This document shows positions 57,774 through 64,000 of a stretch of DNA of 64,000 nt, one piece after another. The position numbers and the translations under genes are program-made. Under the pieces are notes generated by a model. It saw only the letters and a list, made by a program, of their open reading frames with translations, made no database searches and was not told where the DNA came from. Source of the DNA: Clostridium sp. BNL1100 (GTDB lineage Bacteria > Bacillota > Clostridia > Acetivibrionales > DSM-1351); the NCBI RefSeq assembly GCF_000244875.1, contig NC_016791.1, positions 539,501 through 603,500 on the forward strand, given 5' to 3'. Position 1 is the first letter of the stretch, and each line of letters starts with the position of its first letter.

Positions 57774-58121
57774 TTACTTCCCTTTCAAACCCCCATCCGG
57801 GTTATATTTCAGTTTTATAAGTTCGATATAATCTTCCACTTGCTTTAAAGCTTCATCCGGCAAGCCAGTAACATCAAGATTGTAATAGGCCTTTGTTGCA
57901 ATTTTGGATTCATTAAAATTCTGTATATTTGAACGTCCAAGTAAATAATCAATGGAAACACCGAAATAATCAGCTATTTTGATTAGCATTTCAGGGACTG
58001 GTTTACTTTTTCCTGACTCATATTTAGTATACGTGCTTCTTCCAATTTTAAGAGCAGAAGCCACATCAGCTTGGGTTAATTTTTTTGATTCTCTTAATTT
58101 CCTAAGTAATTTTTCTTCCAT
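57774..58121 (-). CDS. Xre-family repressor, copy A
   Basis: 115 residues: an N-terminal helix-turn-helix (LTQADVASALKIGRSTYTKY) and a short C-terminal tail (GLPDEALKQVEDYIELIKLK) shared almost word for word with copy B at 58570. The DNA-reading helices differ strongly between the copies. It should repress the divergent Cro-like gene through GTGAA/TTCAC sites. GAGGTATACTT precedes the ATG. Confidence 0.88.
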   Translation of the reverse strand: MEEKLLRKLRESKKLTQADVASALKIGRSTYTKYESGKSKPVPEMLIKIADYFGVSIDYLLGRSNIQNFNESKIATKAYYNLDVTGLPDEALKQVEDYIELIKLKYNPDGGLKGK

Positions 58122-58145
58122 AAGTATACCTCTATATTATTGTAT

Positions 58146-58194
58146 GTGAATTATTTTCACCTTGTAAACGTGAAATGTGAATATTACCCTTCAC
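58146..58194. promoter_or_regulatory. Operator-like sites of immunity copy A
   Basis: GTGAA-N5-TTCAC at 58146-58160, and GTGAA at 58170-58174 and 58177-58181 with TTCAC at 58190-58194. They lie in the divergent gap between repressor A and Cro A, and differ from the operators of copy B. Confidence 0.55.
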
Positions 58195-58216
58195 TTGATA
58201 TGGAAGTAAATGAGAA

Positions 58217-58414
58217 ATGAAGTGGTTTAAAATCATTAGAGAAAACTCAGACTTAACACAGGGAAAGATTGCCGAGAGAAGGGTGATTAGTAAATTTGAA
58301 ACTGGAAGTGCGGAACCTTCACCTGACACAGCAAAAGCGATTGCTGTGGTCTTGGATTTTGAATGGACAAAGTTCCTTTATGAAAAGCAAGAATCCGAGG
58401 CAAGGGAAATATGA
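58217..58414 (+). CDS. Cro-like HTH protein of copy A, shortened HTH
   Basis: 65 residues. The helix-turn-helix reads GKIAERRVISKFETG; compared with the B-copy protein (EAAEKLDISKDYLCMLENG) it is about five residues shorter between the first helix and the recognition helix. The rest of the Xre pattern is kept (SAEPSPDTAKAIAVVL). The shortening likely damages DNA binding, in line with decay of copy A. The start site is weak (GGAAG). Confidence 0.6.
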   Translation: MKWFKIIRENSDLTQGKIAERRVISKFETGSAEPSPDTAKAIAVVLDFEWTKFLYEKQESEAREI

Positions 58415-58450
58415 ATATCCCTTTTAAAAACAATATTCAAAAATTACGGG
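58397..58450 (+). repeat. 54-base direct repeat, copy 1
   Basis: 50 of 54 bases match 59286-59339. The match begins before and ends within the coding start of the third gene of each immunity module, and stops sharply after ACGGG. Confidence 0.9.
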
Positions 58451-58482
58451 TACTTGCTCATATAAAATATTTGAATCTTTGA
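58411..58482 (+). pseudogene. Truncated Xre gene of copy A
   Basis: 23 codons: MNIPFKNNIQKLR, matching the start of the intact gene at 59300, then unrelated VLAHIKYLNL and stop. It is the 5' remnant left by a deletion inside the duplicated module. Confidence 0.75.
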
Positions 58483-58569
58483 AATTATTCTTTCTATGGA
58501 CATAATATAAAGTATCTTTATAAATATTTTAAATAAATGCAAAAAAGGAATGTACTTTTTATTTATAAT

Positions 58570-58905
58570 TTACTTCTTTAAACTCCCATCCGGGTTATAC
58601 TTCTGCTTTACAAATTCAATATAGTCCTCAACCTGTTTAATGGCTTCATCAGGCAGGCCAGCAATATCAAGATTGTGGTAAGCCTTCGTTTCAACTTTTC
58701 CGGTTTTACGGATATCAGATCTACATAGGAGATAATCTATAGATACATCAAAAAAATCAGATAGTTTTCTTAATGTATCGGTATCAGGATCTCTTTCTCC
58801 TGTTTCATAGAACCCAACTGATCTGTCGGAAACATTAAGTTGTTTAGCTAATTCCATTTGGGTTAAACCTTTTTCTTTTCTTAATTCCCTTAATCTATTA
58901 TTCAA
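58570..58905 (-). CDS. Xre-family repressor, copy B
   Basis: About 111 residues, with HTH GLTQMELAKQLNVSDRSVGF and a C-terminal tail (GLPDEAIKQVEDYIEFVKQK) almost the same as copy A. AGGAG lies one base before GTG 58914 but about ten bases before TTG 58905, which I prefer. It is probably the working repressor of the element, acting on the ATTGTWCGAT sites. ImmA, its likely antagonist, is encoded at 49 kb. Confidence 0.88.
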   Translation of the reverse strand: MNNRLRELRKEKGLTQMELAKQLNVSDRSVGFYETGERDPDTDTLRKLSDFFDVSIDYLLCRSDIRKTGKVETKAYHNLDIAGLPDEAIKQVEDYIEFVKQKYNPDGSLKK

Positions 58906-58929
58906 AAAATTCACACTCCTATTACATAA

Positions 58930-59037
58930 ATTATAACTAATTGTTCGATTTATTTAAACAATGTGAACTAATTGTACAGAAAAATAAAATAATAACTTGA
59001 CATCGTACAATATGTTCAATATAATAAATCGAACAAT
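58930..59037. promoter_or_regulatory. Divergent promoters and four operators of copy B
   Basis: Rightward promoter: TTGACA (58997-59002), 17-base spacer, TATAAT (59020-59025), a perfect consensus. Leftward -10 at 58930-58935 (minus TATAAT). Four related sites: ATTGTTCGAT at 58940-58949 and 59028-59037 (opposite strands, within a 14-base inverted repeat 58941-58954 / 59023-59036), ATTGTACAGA at 58971-58980 and ATTGTACGAT (minus) at 59002-59011. The last two overlap the rightward promoter, so repressor binding would shut off the Cro side. Confidence 0.75.
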
Positions 59038-59054
59038 AAGTACGGAGGTGTGCA

Positions 59055-59285
59055 ATGGATACGCTTAAGGAAATAAGAGAATCAACTGGTTTAAAACAAT
59101 ACGAAGCAGCAGAAAAGCTCGACATTTCAAAAGATTATTTGTGTATGCTTGAAAACGGTAAAAGGCAACCAAGTAATAAATTGATTTCAAGAATGTCAAC
59201 ATTATATGATATCAATCCAGAAAAAATTTTTTTAGTATGCAACAGAACAATATGTACGGAAAAGGTTTGCCGAGAATCCGCATAG
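59055..59285 (+). CDS. Cro-like Xre regulator of copy B
   Basis: 76 residues with HTH LKQYEAAEKLDISKDYLCML. GGAGG precedes the ATG. It is the first gene from the strong rightward promoter, in the position of Cro. Confidence 0.82.
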   Translation: MDTLKEIRESTGLKQYEAAEKLDISKDYLCMLENGKRQPSNKLISRMSTLYDINPEKIFLVCNRTICTEKVCRESA

Positions 59286-59339
59286 GAGGCAAGGGAAATA
59301 TGAACATTCCTATCAAAAACAATATTCAAAAATTACGGG
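59286..59339 (+). repeat. 54-base direct repeat, copy 2
   Basis: Second copy of the repeat at 58397-58450 (four mismatches), here leading into the intact Xre gene. Confidence 0.9.
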
Positions 59340-59524
59340 AGTCCAGGGGACTTATTCAGGAAGACCTTGCAGAAGCCTTGGGAGTGACCCGTACATATTT
59401 GTCCAAGCTTGAGAACCAGAGGTTTTCTCCCGGGCCGGGCCTAATGCAGAAAGTTTGCTTATTCTTTGGTAAGGAGCTGGGGGAAGTATTCTATATTGCC
59501 GGAGGTGATGGAAGTGGCAGTTGA
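59300..59524 (+). CDS. Small Xre-family regulator
   Basis: About 74 residues from ATG 59300 (AGGAGG upstream). HTH LIQEDLAEALGVTRTYLSKLEN followed by GELGEVF-like tail (ELGEVFYIAG). Its truncated double lies at 58411. Role within the early region unknown. Confidence 0.8.
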   Translation: MNIPIKNNIQKLRESRGLIQEDLAEALGVTRTYLSKLENQRFSPGPGLMQKVCLFFGKELGEVFYIAGGDGSGS

Positions 59525-59774
59525 GGCTGATGTGAAGGTTAAGCAGTATATCCATAAGGTGTCGGTTGACAGGAAAACAGGGGAGAAACTTTCCGAAACT
59601 TATGAGCCGTATGGGGAAGTGCCTGAAATAACACTTGAGGAACATACCAACAAGCTACTAAGAGCCACAGTCGGAGATGTTGACCGCTATGTTGGCAAAA
59701 TGCTTGAGGATTTGAAGATGCAGGAGGGGGAGAGAACTCCCCAGGGACTGGAACACCGGGCGGAAGGGGCTTGA
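59514..59774 (+). CDS. Small phage protein, unknown
   Basis: About 86 residues from GTG 59514, eight bases after GGAGG; the ATG at 59508 is too close to that site. Charged, no membrane segment or known domain (KQYIHKVSVDRKTGEKLSE). It overlaps the preceding gene by 11 bases and belongs to the early operon. Confidence 0.6.
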   Translation: MAVEADVKVKQYIHKVSVDRKTGEKLSETYEPYGEVPEITLEEHTNKLLRATVGDVDRYVGKMLEDLKMQEGERTPQGLEHRAEGA

Positions 59775-59885
59775 GAAGTGAAGGCATGGTATGAAGTGTT
59801 TGACAATGCCATTATATTACCAGCTACATTGCAAGTCTATTTCAGTTGGTACATTTCAACTTTACGAATAGGAGGTGAAAGTAAA

Positions 59886-60395
59886 ATGAAGTTTGGAGAA
59901 ATTGCACGGCAGGCTCGGATCACTTGTGGGCTTGGTACAAAGGAAGCGGCTGGAAAGCTTCACGTCACACGGCAGACTCTTTCAAATATGGAGAATGGCG
60001 AAACAATGCCGGATCCTCAGAATGTTTTCAATATGGCCCGGCTTTACAACGAACCTGCTCTGCTAAATGCACACTGCAAATGTAATTGCCCTATAGGAAG
60101 GAAACTTAATTTTATACTTCCAAACAAGATGCCCAAAAATCTGACTGCTATTACTGTCAGGAATATGAAGGAAGCCGAGGAGCATGTAAACAGTCTCAAG
60201 GAGTTTGCATACCAGAGTGTCACAAACACTGATATGTCCCGTATGCGGAAGATGGTTAAGGAAATACTGGAGGCTGAATACTGGATTGAAACCCTTAAAG
60301 AACAGCTTATCAGGGAATATGGTGTTGGTGAACTTGAAAGTCTTATAAGGGAAGTAAATTGCGGATATATTGACGAAGGTCTTGTGTGTTTGTAG
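59886..60395 (+). CDS. Xre-HTH phage regulator with C-terminal extension
   Basis: 169 residues from ATG 59886 (AGGAGGTG upstream). HTH GTKEAAGKLHVTRQTLSNMEN at about 15-35, then a Cys-containing linker (CKCNCPIG) and a helical C-terminal half (EAEEHVNSLKEFAYQ). An early-region transcription regulator of unknown target. Confidence 0.8.
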   Translation: MKFGEIARQARITCGLGTKEAAGKLHVTRQTLSNMENGETMPDPQNVFNMARLYNEPALLNAHCKCNCPIGRKLNFILPNKMPKNLTAITVRNMKEAEEHVNSLKEFAYQSVTNTDMSRMRKMVKEILEAEYWIETLKEQLIREYGVGELESLIREVNCGYIDEGLVCL

Positions 60396-60410
60396 GGAGG
60401 GGCAGAGTTT

Positions 60411-60548
60411 ATGACAGTCAAACTTGCATTATTGCTCAGAAAGCTGGGCTTGAGTGTTTCCTATGATGGAGACAGAAAGATTGTTTTAGTAGAAAAAGAC
60501 ATAAAAAAGCAGCTATTGAAAGCCGCTAAAATAAATACGTTAATTTGA
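60411..60548 (+). CDS. Small phage ORF, unknown
   Basis: 45 residues (MTVKLALLLRKLGLSV, then DRKIVLVEKDIKKQLL), with AGGGAGGGG upstream of the ATG and placed 15 bases after the Xre gene. Small basic helical protein with no recognised family. Confidence 0.55.
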   Translation: MTVKLALLLRKLGLSVSYDGDRKIVLVEKDIKKQLLKAAKINTLI

Positions 60549-60671
60549 TTCTAGCATGGGCAGTTGGCCTGTGTCAATAAGTATAAAGACACAATTCTGC
60601 CTATTTAGAAGGTCGAATAGCAATATTGAGTTATTTAAAATATTACAAATTCTAAGGAGGATTTAAATTAT

Positions 60672-60923
60672 ATGAAAGCTACTGGTATTGTAAGAAAAGT
60701 TGATGAGTTGGGTAGAGTTGTTTTACCCGTTGAGCTGAGAAGAACACTTGCTATTGAGGAGAAGGATGCTTTAGAGATTTTTGTGGATGAAGAAACTATT
60801 GTTTTGAAAAAGTACGAGCCGGCTTGTATATTCTGCGGTAATGCTAAGAAGATTACAAATTTTAAGGGGAAAAATATATGTCCTCATTGTATAGCTGATA
60901 TTAGTTCGGGAGTAAAGGCATGA
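60672..60923 (+). CDS. AbrB-type regulator with C-terminal zinc-binding motif
   Basis: 83 residues. The swapped-hairpin AbrB domain (TGIVRKVDELGRVVLPVELR) is followed by CIFCGN and CPHCIAD, a four-Cys zinc site common in clostridial AbrB-like proteins. AAGGAGG lies 11 bases before the ATG. A likely DNA-binding regulator carried by the element. Confidence 0.88.
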   Translation: MKATGIVRKVDELGRVVLPVELRRTLAIEEKDALEIFVDEETIVLKKYEPACIFCGNAKKITNFKGKNICPHCIADISSGVKA

Positions 60924-61028
60924 TCAGTTTAATAAGGTTTTGTCAAAAGAAAATATTTCTTCAGTCGAGGCAACTTTCATTATTTGATTTAGCGGAGGTT
61001 GCAGTTCCAATATACAGGAGGCGGTAAT

Positions 61029-61898
61029 ATACAAGGTTTTATAAAAGAATATAGAAATATTGTTGATCATTGGGTTTTTCAAGATGCATATGCTTTTAAA
61101 GTCTGGAACTATATTCTTCTTAGTGCTGCATACAAAGACTATAAAAAGCCCTGTAAGGGAACAATGGTGACTATTCATTCAGGACAGCTGATCTATGGCC
61201 GTCCTGAGTGGAGCAGGCTACTTAATATTCCAGAGGGCAAGCTTAGAAGTATTATTGACCTCTTGAAGCAGGATTCAATGATTACACTTGACACTGTAGG
61301 CAGAAGGTATTCTGTTATTACGGTTGTAAACTGGGAGAAGTATCAGGCAAATGACACTTTAGACACTGATAGGGTAAATATACTCCAAAACATAACCAAC
61401 GATACAACCAACGACAACGCTAGTAATGATAAGGCTTTAAAGGATATTGACAACCAACAAAATAACCAACAGACAACCAACCGAGAACCAAATAAAAAGA
61501 ATATAAAGAATGTTAAGAATATTAAAGAAATAAAAGATATATATGTGTCAAATCCTAAAACACAAAAATTTGTTCCTCCTACACTTGAGGAAGTACAAGA
61601 TTATTGTCAGGAACGAAATAATAGTGTGGATGCTGAAAAATTTGTTGACCATTACATAGCTAACGGATGGATGAGAGGTAAATCAAAAGTGAAGGATTGG
61701 AAAGCCTGTGTAAGGACATGGGAAAAGAACAGTACCTTGTTTTCCTCCCAGAAAAAGGAGCAGACATCTAACAGGAGCAACTTCGAACAGAGGGAATACG
61801 GAGACGAATACTTTGATGGTTCTTTAATAACACGGGCTGAAAATGTAAAAATGATAGAAAATAGATTGAGAAGGAAATGGAGTGATTTTTATGGTTGA
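61029..61898 (+). CDS. Phage replisome organiser-like (DnaD/DnaB-loader type) protein
   Basis: About 290 residues. The N-terminus (QGFIKEYRNIVDHWVFQD, then GTMVTIHSGQLIYGRPEW) is a winged-helix domain of phage replication proteins, followed by an Asn/Lys-rich linker and the tail block (PPTLEEVQDYCQERN, WKACVRTWEKN) typical of these proteins. The frame is open from TTG 60999, but GGAGG touches that codon. AGGAGG at 61016-61021 is seven bases before ATA 61029, exactly where relatives have MQGFIK. The start is therefore an apparent AUA. It recruits the host helicase to the phage origin. Confidence 0.75.
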   Translation: MQGFIKEYRNIVDHWVFQDAYAFKVWNYILLSAAYKDYKKPCKGTMVTIHSGQLIYGRPEWSRLLNIPEGKLRSIIDLLKQDSMITLDTVGRRYSVITVVNWEKYQANDTLDTDRVNILQNITNDTTNDNASNDKALKDIDNQQNNQQTTNREPNKKNIKNVKNIKEIKDIYVSNPKTQKFVPPTLEEVQDYCQERNNSVDAEKFVDHYIANGWMRGKSKVKDWKACVRTWEKNSTLFSSQKKEQTSNRSNFEQREYGDEYFDGSLITRAENVKMIENRLRRKWSDFYG

Positions 61899-62091
61899 AT
61901 ACACTGACACCTTAATTGTTTCAGAATTTAGAATCGGTAAGTCCATTGATAGAATTGCACACGATATGCTTCTGTCGGAGAAAGTCAGAGGAAACAAGGT
62001 AGATAAATGGATTTGCAAACAGAAGGTTGAAGCTGCTATTTTAAATTACTTGATACTAAACAACAGGTGCAAAAAAAGAGTAATAGGGTAA
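61891..62091 (+). CDS. Small phage protein, unknown
   Basis: About 66 residues from ATG 61891, overlapping the replication gene by eight bases. Basic C-terminus, no recognised domain. The next 110 bases contain nothing I can identify before the terminator at 62202. Confidence 0.55.
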   Translation: MVEYTDTLIVSEFRIGKSIDRIAHDMLLSEKVRGNKVDKWICKQKVEAAILNYLILNNRCKKRVIG

Positions 62092-62201
62092 GCGGGATTT
62101 TTAGTTGGCTGGACTTTGAAAATTGAATAGGTGATATGAGGTATATAACTGTTGCTAGAATGGTAAAAATAAACGAATGATAAGCAGAAAATAATTAAAA
62201 A

Positions 62202-62222
62202 AATAGGCTCATAGAGCCTATT
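62202..62222 (-). terminator. Terminator of the TIR/deoxyribosyltransferase-like gene
   Basis: Perfect arms AATAGGCTC / GAGCCTATT with loop ATA, followed on the minus strand by a T-run. It may also act on rightward transcripts. Confidence 0.8.
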
Positions 62223-62250
62223 AAAAATTTATTAGAATAATACTTAGACA

Positions 62251-62934
62251 TTAATCACTATACTTTTTCATCATTTCCATAAGACTTATGAATTTTTCTG
62301 GGTCATTTAGCAATGTAGGTAAAAGAGTTTCAATTAAAGTAGCTTCACTAGTTTTGGAACCGTTATGTAGTAGTTTATCAGCCAACACAGAAACTGTATT
62401 ATTATCTTTAGATGATATTTCATTTGTTAATTGCATAATTAAATCTTGAATTTTAAATATTTCTTGTAAAATTTGCTCATTAAAATTAGGTGTCTGAGTT
62501 TGTATAACAGGTTTAACATTATCGAAGTTCATACTTTGAATGGTTTTAACTAGCCTGTTTTTGAGTTCATACACTGCATCCAAATCAGAAAGATCATAAA
62601 AAAATGTTCTGATTGCAGCCAGATCAAACGGAAGGGGTGTTCCTTTTTCACATAATAGAATTACCGGTTTACTTAAAGAAAATCGGTACCCTAGTTCAAA
62701 AAATGCATTAGGGTTATGGTCTGTTAAATCTGCTAACACCAGATCAGATTCATGGAGATTATTAATTATTGATTCAGTAATTGAACCAGTGTCGTTTATC
62801 TGATCAACTCTAACAGGTTCAAACTCACAAGACGAACATACAGCAGTAATTATATGCTTAAATAGCGAGTCAGATCGCTTACGCGTTGGAGAGTTGTCGT
62901 CTCCGATAGGGCACACAATAAAACATTTTTTCAT
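62251..62934 (-). CDS. TIR-like / nucleoside 2-deoxyribosyltransferase-fold protein
   Basis: About 227 residues from ATG 62934 (AAAGGAG upstream). The first 130 residues hold a flavodoxin-like fold with FIVCPIGDDNSPTRKRSD, SDLVLADLTDHNPNAFFELG (Glu80, the position of the catalytic Glu) and PVILLCEKG, PFDLAAIR. These are marks of the deoxyribosyltransferase/TIR-like group, many of which cleave NAD or nucleosides. The C-terminal 100 residues are helical and unassigned. It is opposite to all neighbours and sits between two terminators facing its own strand, so it is an independent cassette. A defence role is plausible but not shown. Confidence 0.7.
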   Translation of the reverse strand: MKKCFIVCPIGDDNSPTRKRSDSLFKHIITAVCSSCEFEPVRVDQINDTGSITESIINNLHESDLVLADLTDHNPNAFFELGYRFSLSKPVILLCEKGTPLPFDLAAIRTFFYDLSDLDAVYELKNRLVKTIQSMNFDNVKPVIQTQTPNFNEQILQEIFKIQDLIMQLTNEISSKDNNTVSVLADKLLHNGSKTSEATLIETLLPTLLNDPEKFISLMEMMKKYSD

Positions 62935-63039
62935 ATGAATCAACTCCTTTATGAAATTTTATCATAAAAAAGTCGATAATACAAAAGTTTTACTAATATC
63001 CCATTAAATTCAAATATGTAAAAATTATTACACATTACG

Positions 63040-63064
63040 CAAAAAAAAAGGGCTCTCTCGCCCA
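63040..63064 (-). terminator. Minus-strand terminator upstream of the TIR-like cassette
   Basis: GGGC / GCCC (63050-63053 and 63060-63063) with a six-base loop, followed on the minus strand by nine T. Confidence 0.6.
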
Positions 63065-63137
63065 AACACATGTTCATTTTTATTATAACACAGATGCAGA
63101 AGAAAACAAGATTAGAGAGAGAAAGGCGGGAGATGAA

Positions 63138-63674
63138 GTGGAATTTTCAATTGACAAGATTATTCAGATTGGAGTCCAAGCCGGAGTCAGGGAAGCTCTG
63201 GACAGGATCAACAAGGAGAAGGAGGAAAAAAGGAAATCAAGGTTTGACAGGAGGTTAAGGAACACTGATTTACTGCTTAAGAATTACAACAAATTTGTTG
63301 CACACTGCAACACAGCATTGTATACCAGCAAACAGCTAAAGCAGGCCAATGCAATTGATATTCTGGATGAGGTGGAGGACGATGAGGACGAAGTTTATGT
63401 CCGTTCAATTATGAGGACAAGGGAAAGAACATTTCTTATTGTTAACCACATCAAAAGGATTCTTGGGTACTACAAGTACATAACAAAATCCGAGCCGGAA
63501 AAGGAGAGAAAATACAAGGTGCTTGTGGGTCTGTATATTGACAAAAAGACTTACAACCAGATGGCCGAAGAGCTGTATTGCAGTACCAAGACTATTGAAA
63601 GGGACAGGAAAGATGCCATTGAAGAATTATCGGTTTTGATATTTGGTGTGGATGGGTTGAAGCTGGATGCATAA
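63138..63674 (+). CDS. ArpU-like phage transcriptional regulator
   Basis: 178 residues, GTG start after CGGGAG. The C-terminus (YNQMAEELYCSTKTIERDRKDAIEELSVL) is a sigma-region-4-like HTH, as in ArpU/RinA-type late-gene activators of Firmicute phages; the N-terminal half is charged and helical. It probably switches on packaging and structural genes to the right. Confidence 0.78.
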   Translation: MEFSIDKIIQIGVQAGVREALDRINKEKEEKRKSRFDRRLRNTDLLLKNYNKFVAHCNTALYTSKQLKQANAIDILDEVEDDEDEVYVRSIMRTRERTFLIVNHIKRILGYYKYITKSEPEKERKYKVLVGLYIDKKTYNQMAEELYCSTKTIERDRKDAIEELSVLIFGVDGLKLDA

Positions 63675-63734
63675 ATGTCCAAAACATGTCGATGCAATGT
63701 CACAATGAATGATGTTATTATGTAATCTGAAAAG

Positions 63735-63770
63735 TACCGTTTCGGGGTGAAGGCCGGAGCGGTATTTTTG
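63735..63770 (+). terminator. Terminator after the ArpU-like gene
   Basis: An 11-base stem with two G-U pairs (63735-63745 and 63754-63764) followed by TTTTTGTTTT. Confidence 0.8.
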
Positions 63771-63807
63771 TTTTCCTAAAGATTTAAATAAAAGAAGGTG
63801 GTTTGAG

Positions 63808-64000
63808 ATGAACACTGTTGACCCTATAAGGGATCCTGAAAAAATCAAACAAATTTGTTCGTACCTAAAGATGAATAATAAAAGAGACTTTATTATGTTC
63901 TACACTGTTGCTTATTCAGGACTTAGAATTTCAGACATTCTTAAACTACGGATATGTGATGTTAAAAATAAAGACGTAATCGGGATTCGTGAAAAGAAAA
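63808..64000 (+). CDS. Tyrosine recombinase, 3' end cut by the window edge
   Basis: The first 64 residues are visible. PEKIKQICSYLK and FYTVAYSGLRISDILKLR contain the first catalytic Arg (SGLRISDIL), so the usual N-terminal core-binding domain is missing and the protein starts almost at the catalytic domain. AAGGTGG precedes the ATG. Such short recombinases are common in clostridial prophages; its role next to a serine integrase is unclear. Confidence 0.82.
   Translation, partial: MNTVDPIRDPEKIKQICSYLKMNNKRDFIMFYTVAYSGLRISDILKLRICDVKNKDVIGIREKK

Larger units (their letters stand above)
47560..64000. mobile_element. Prophage or related integrated element, left portion
   Basis: From the tmRNA 3' end to the window edge the genes are of phage type: a large serine recombinase and ImmA peptidase reading left, restriction-modification and other cargo, two Xre repressors with divergent Cro-like genes, an antirepressor-like or Xre-type early block, an AbrB-like regulator, a replisome-organiser-like protein, an ArpU-like regulator and a tyrosine recombinase. 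No structural genes are seen yet; they would lie beyond the window. An integrative conjugative element is not excluded. Confidence 0.88.

Noticed and set aside
58397-59339. CRISPR array
   Set aside because: Only two copies of a 54-base repeat, 835 bases apart, each within a gene start; no spacers or cas genes. No CRISPR array is visible in the window.

Overview
The window looks like a chromosome segment of a low-GC, spore-forming, anaerobic Firmicute of the clostridial group (Ruminiclostridium-like). The basis is AT-rich codon use, strong GGAGG ribosome binding sites, a tig-clpP-clpX-lonB block, smpB-ssrA, a clostridial tmRNA and BceRS-BceAB-type genes. The genus is an inference from gene content and style; no database was searched.

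Region 1 (1-19.4 kb) is the 3' part of one giant nonribosomal peptide synthetase gene. It holds the end of an adenylation domain and a carrier domain, then six C-A-T modules. Specificity pockets read by eye suggest Asn, an aromatic-like residue, three Val-like residues and Leu. There is no epimerase and no thioesterase, and the protein ends in what looks like half a condensation domain. Just past its terminator, on the other strand, lies the broken N-terminus of an Nramp manganese transporter, next to an intact MntR-type regulator.

Region 2 (20-47.5 kb) is core chromosome: an amidohydrolase, tsaE-tsaB-rimI, a Lon-like protease, an ECF sigma/anti-sigma/membrane-protein operon, an HPr-like protein lacking the phosphorylatable histidine, uvrC, a phosphoesterase, tig, clpP, clpX, lonB, a BceRS-BceAB-like peptide-sensing/resistance operon, a secreted nuclease, a holin-like protein, tsaD, a cluster of five DnaA-box-like sites, a lytic transglycosylase, a DUF402 protein, a PHP phosphatase, smpB and ssrA. 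The window therefore carries TsaB, TsaD and TsaE for tRNA t6A synthesis, and several arms of proteostasis and ribosome rescue.

Region 3 (47.56 kb to the end) is the left part of a prophage or related integrated element sitting at the 3' end of the tmRNA gene. A large serine recombinase and an ImmA-type peptidase form a leftward operon with a near-perfect LexA box at its promoter. Between immA and the repressor genes lies about 8 kb of cargo. It includes a Sau3AI/MutH-type endonuclease with a C5-cytosine methyltransferase, a coupled ParB-like/SNF2-helicase pair, and a two-gene cassette (zinc-finger-like protein plus four-helix membrane protein) with its own LexA-like box. This cargo is the best candidate for a new or poorly described defence locus.

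Then comes an immunity region that exists as two tandem, diverged copies with different operators, one of them decayed. It is followed by early phage genes: regulators, a replisome-organiser-like protein with an apparent AUA start, an insulated TIR/deoxyribosyltransferase-like gene, an ArpU-like regulator, and the start of a tyrosine recombinase cut by the window edge.
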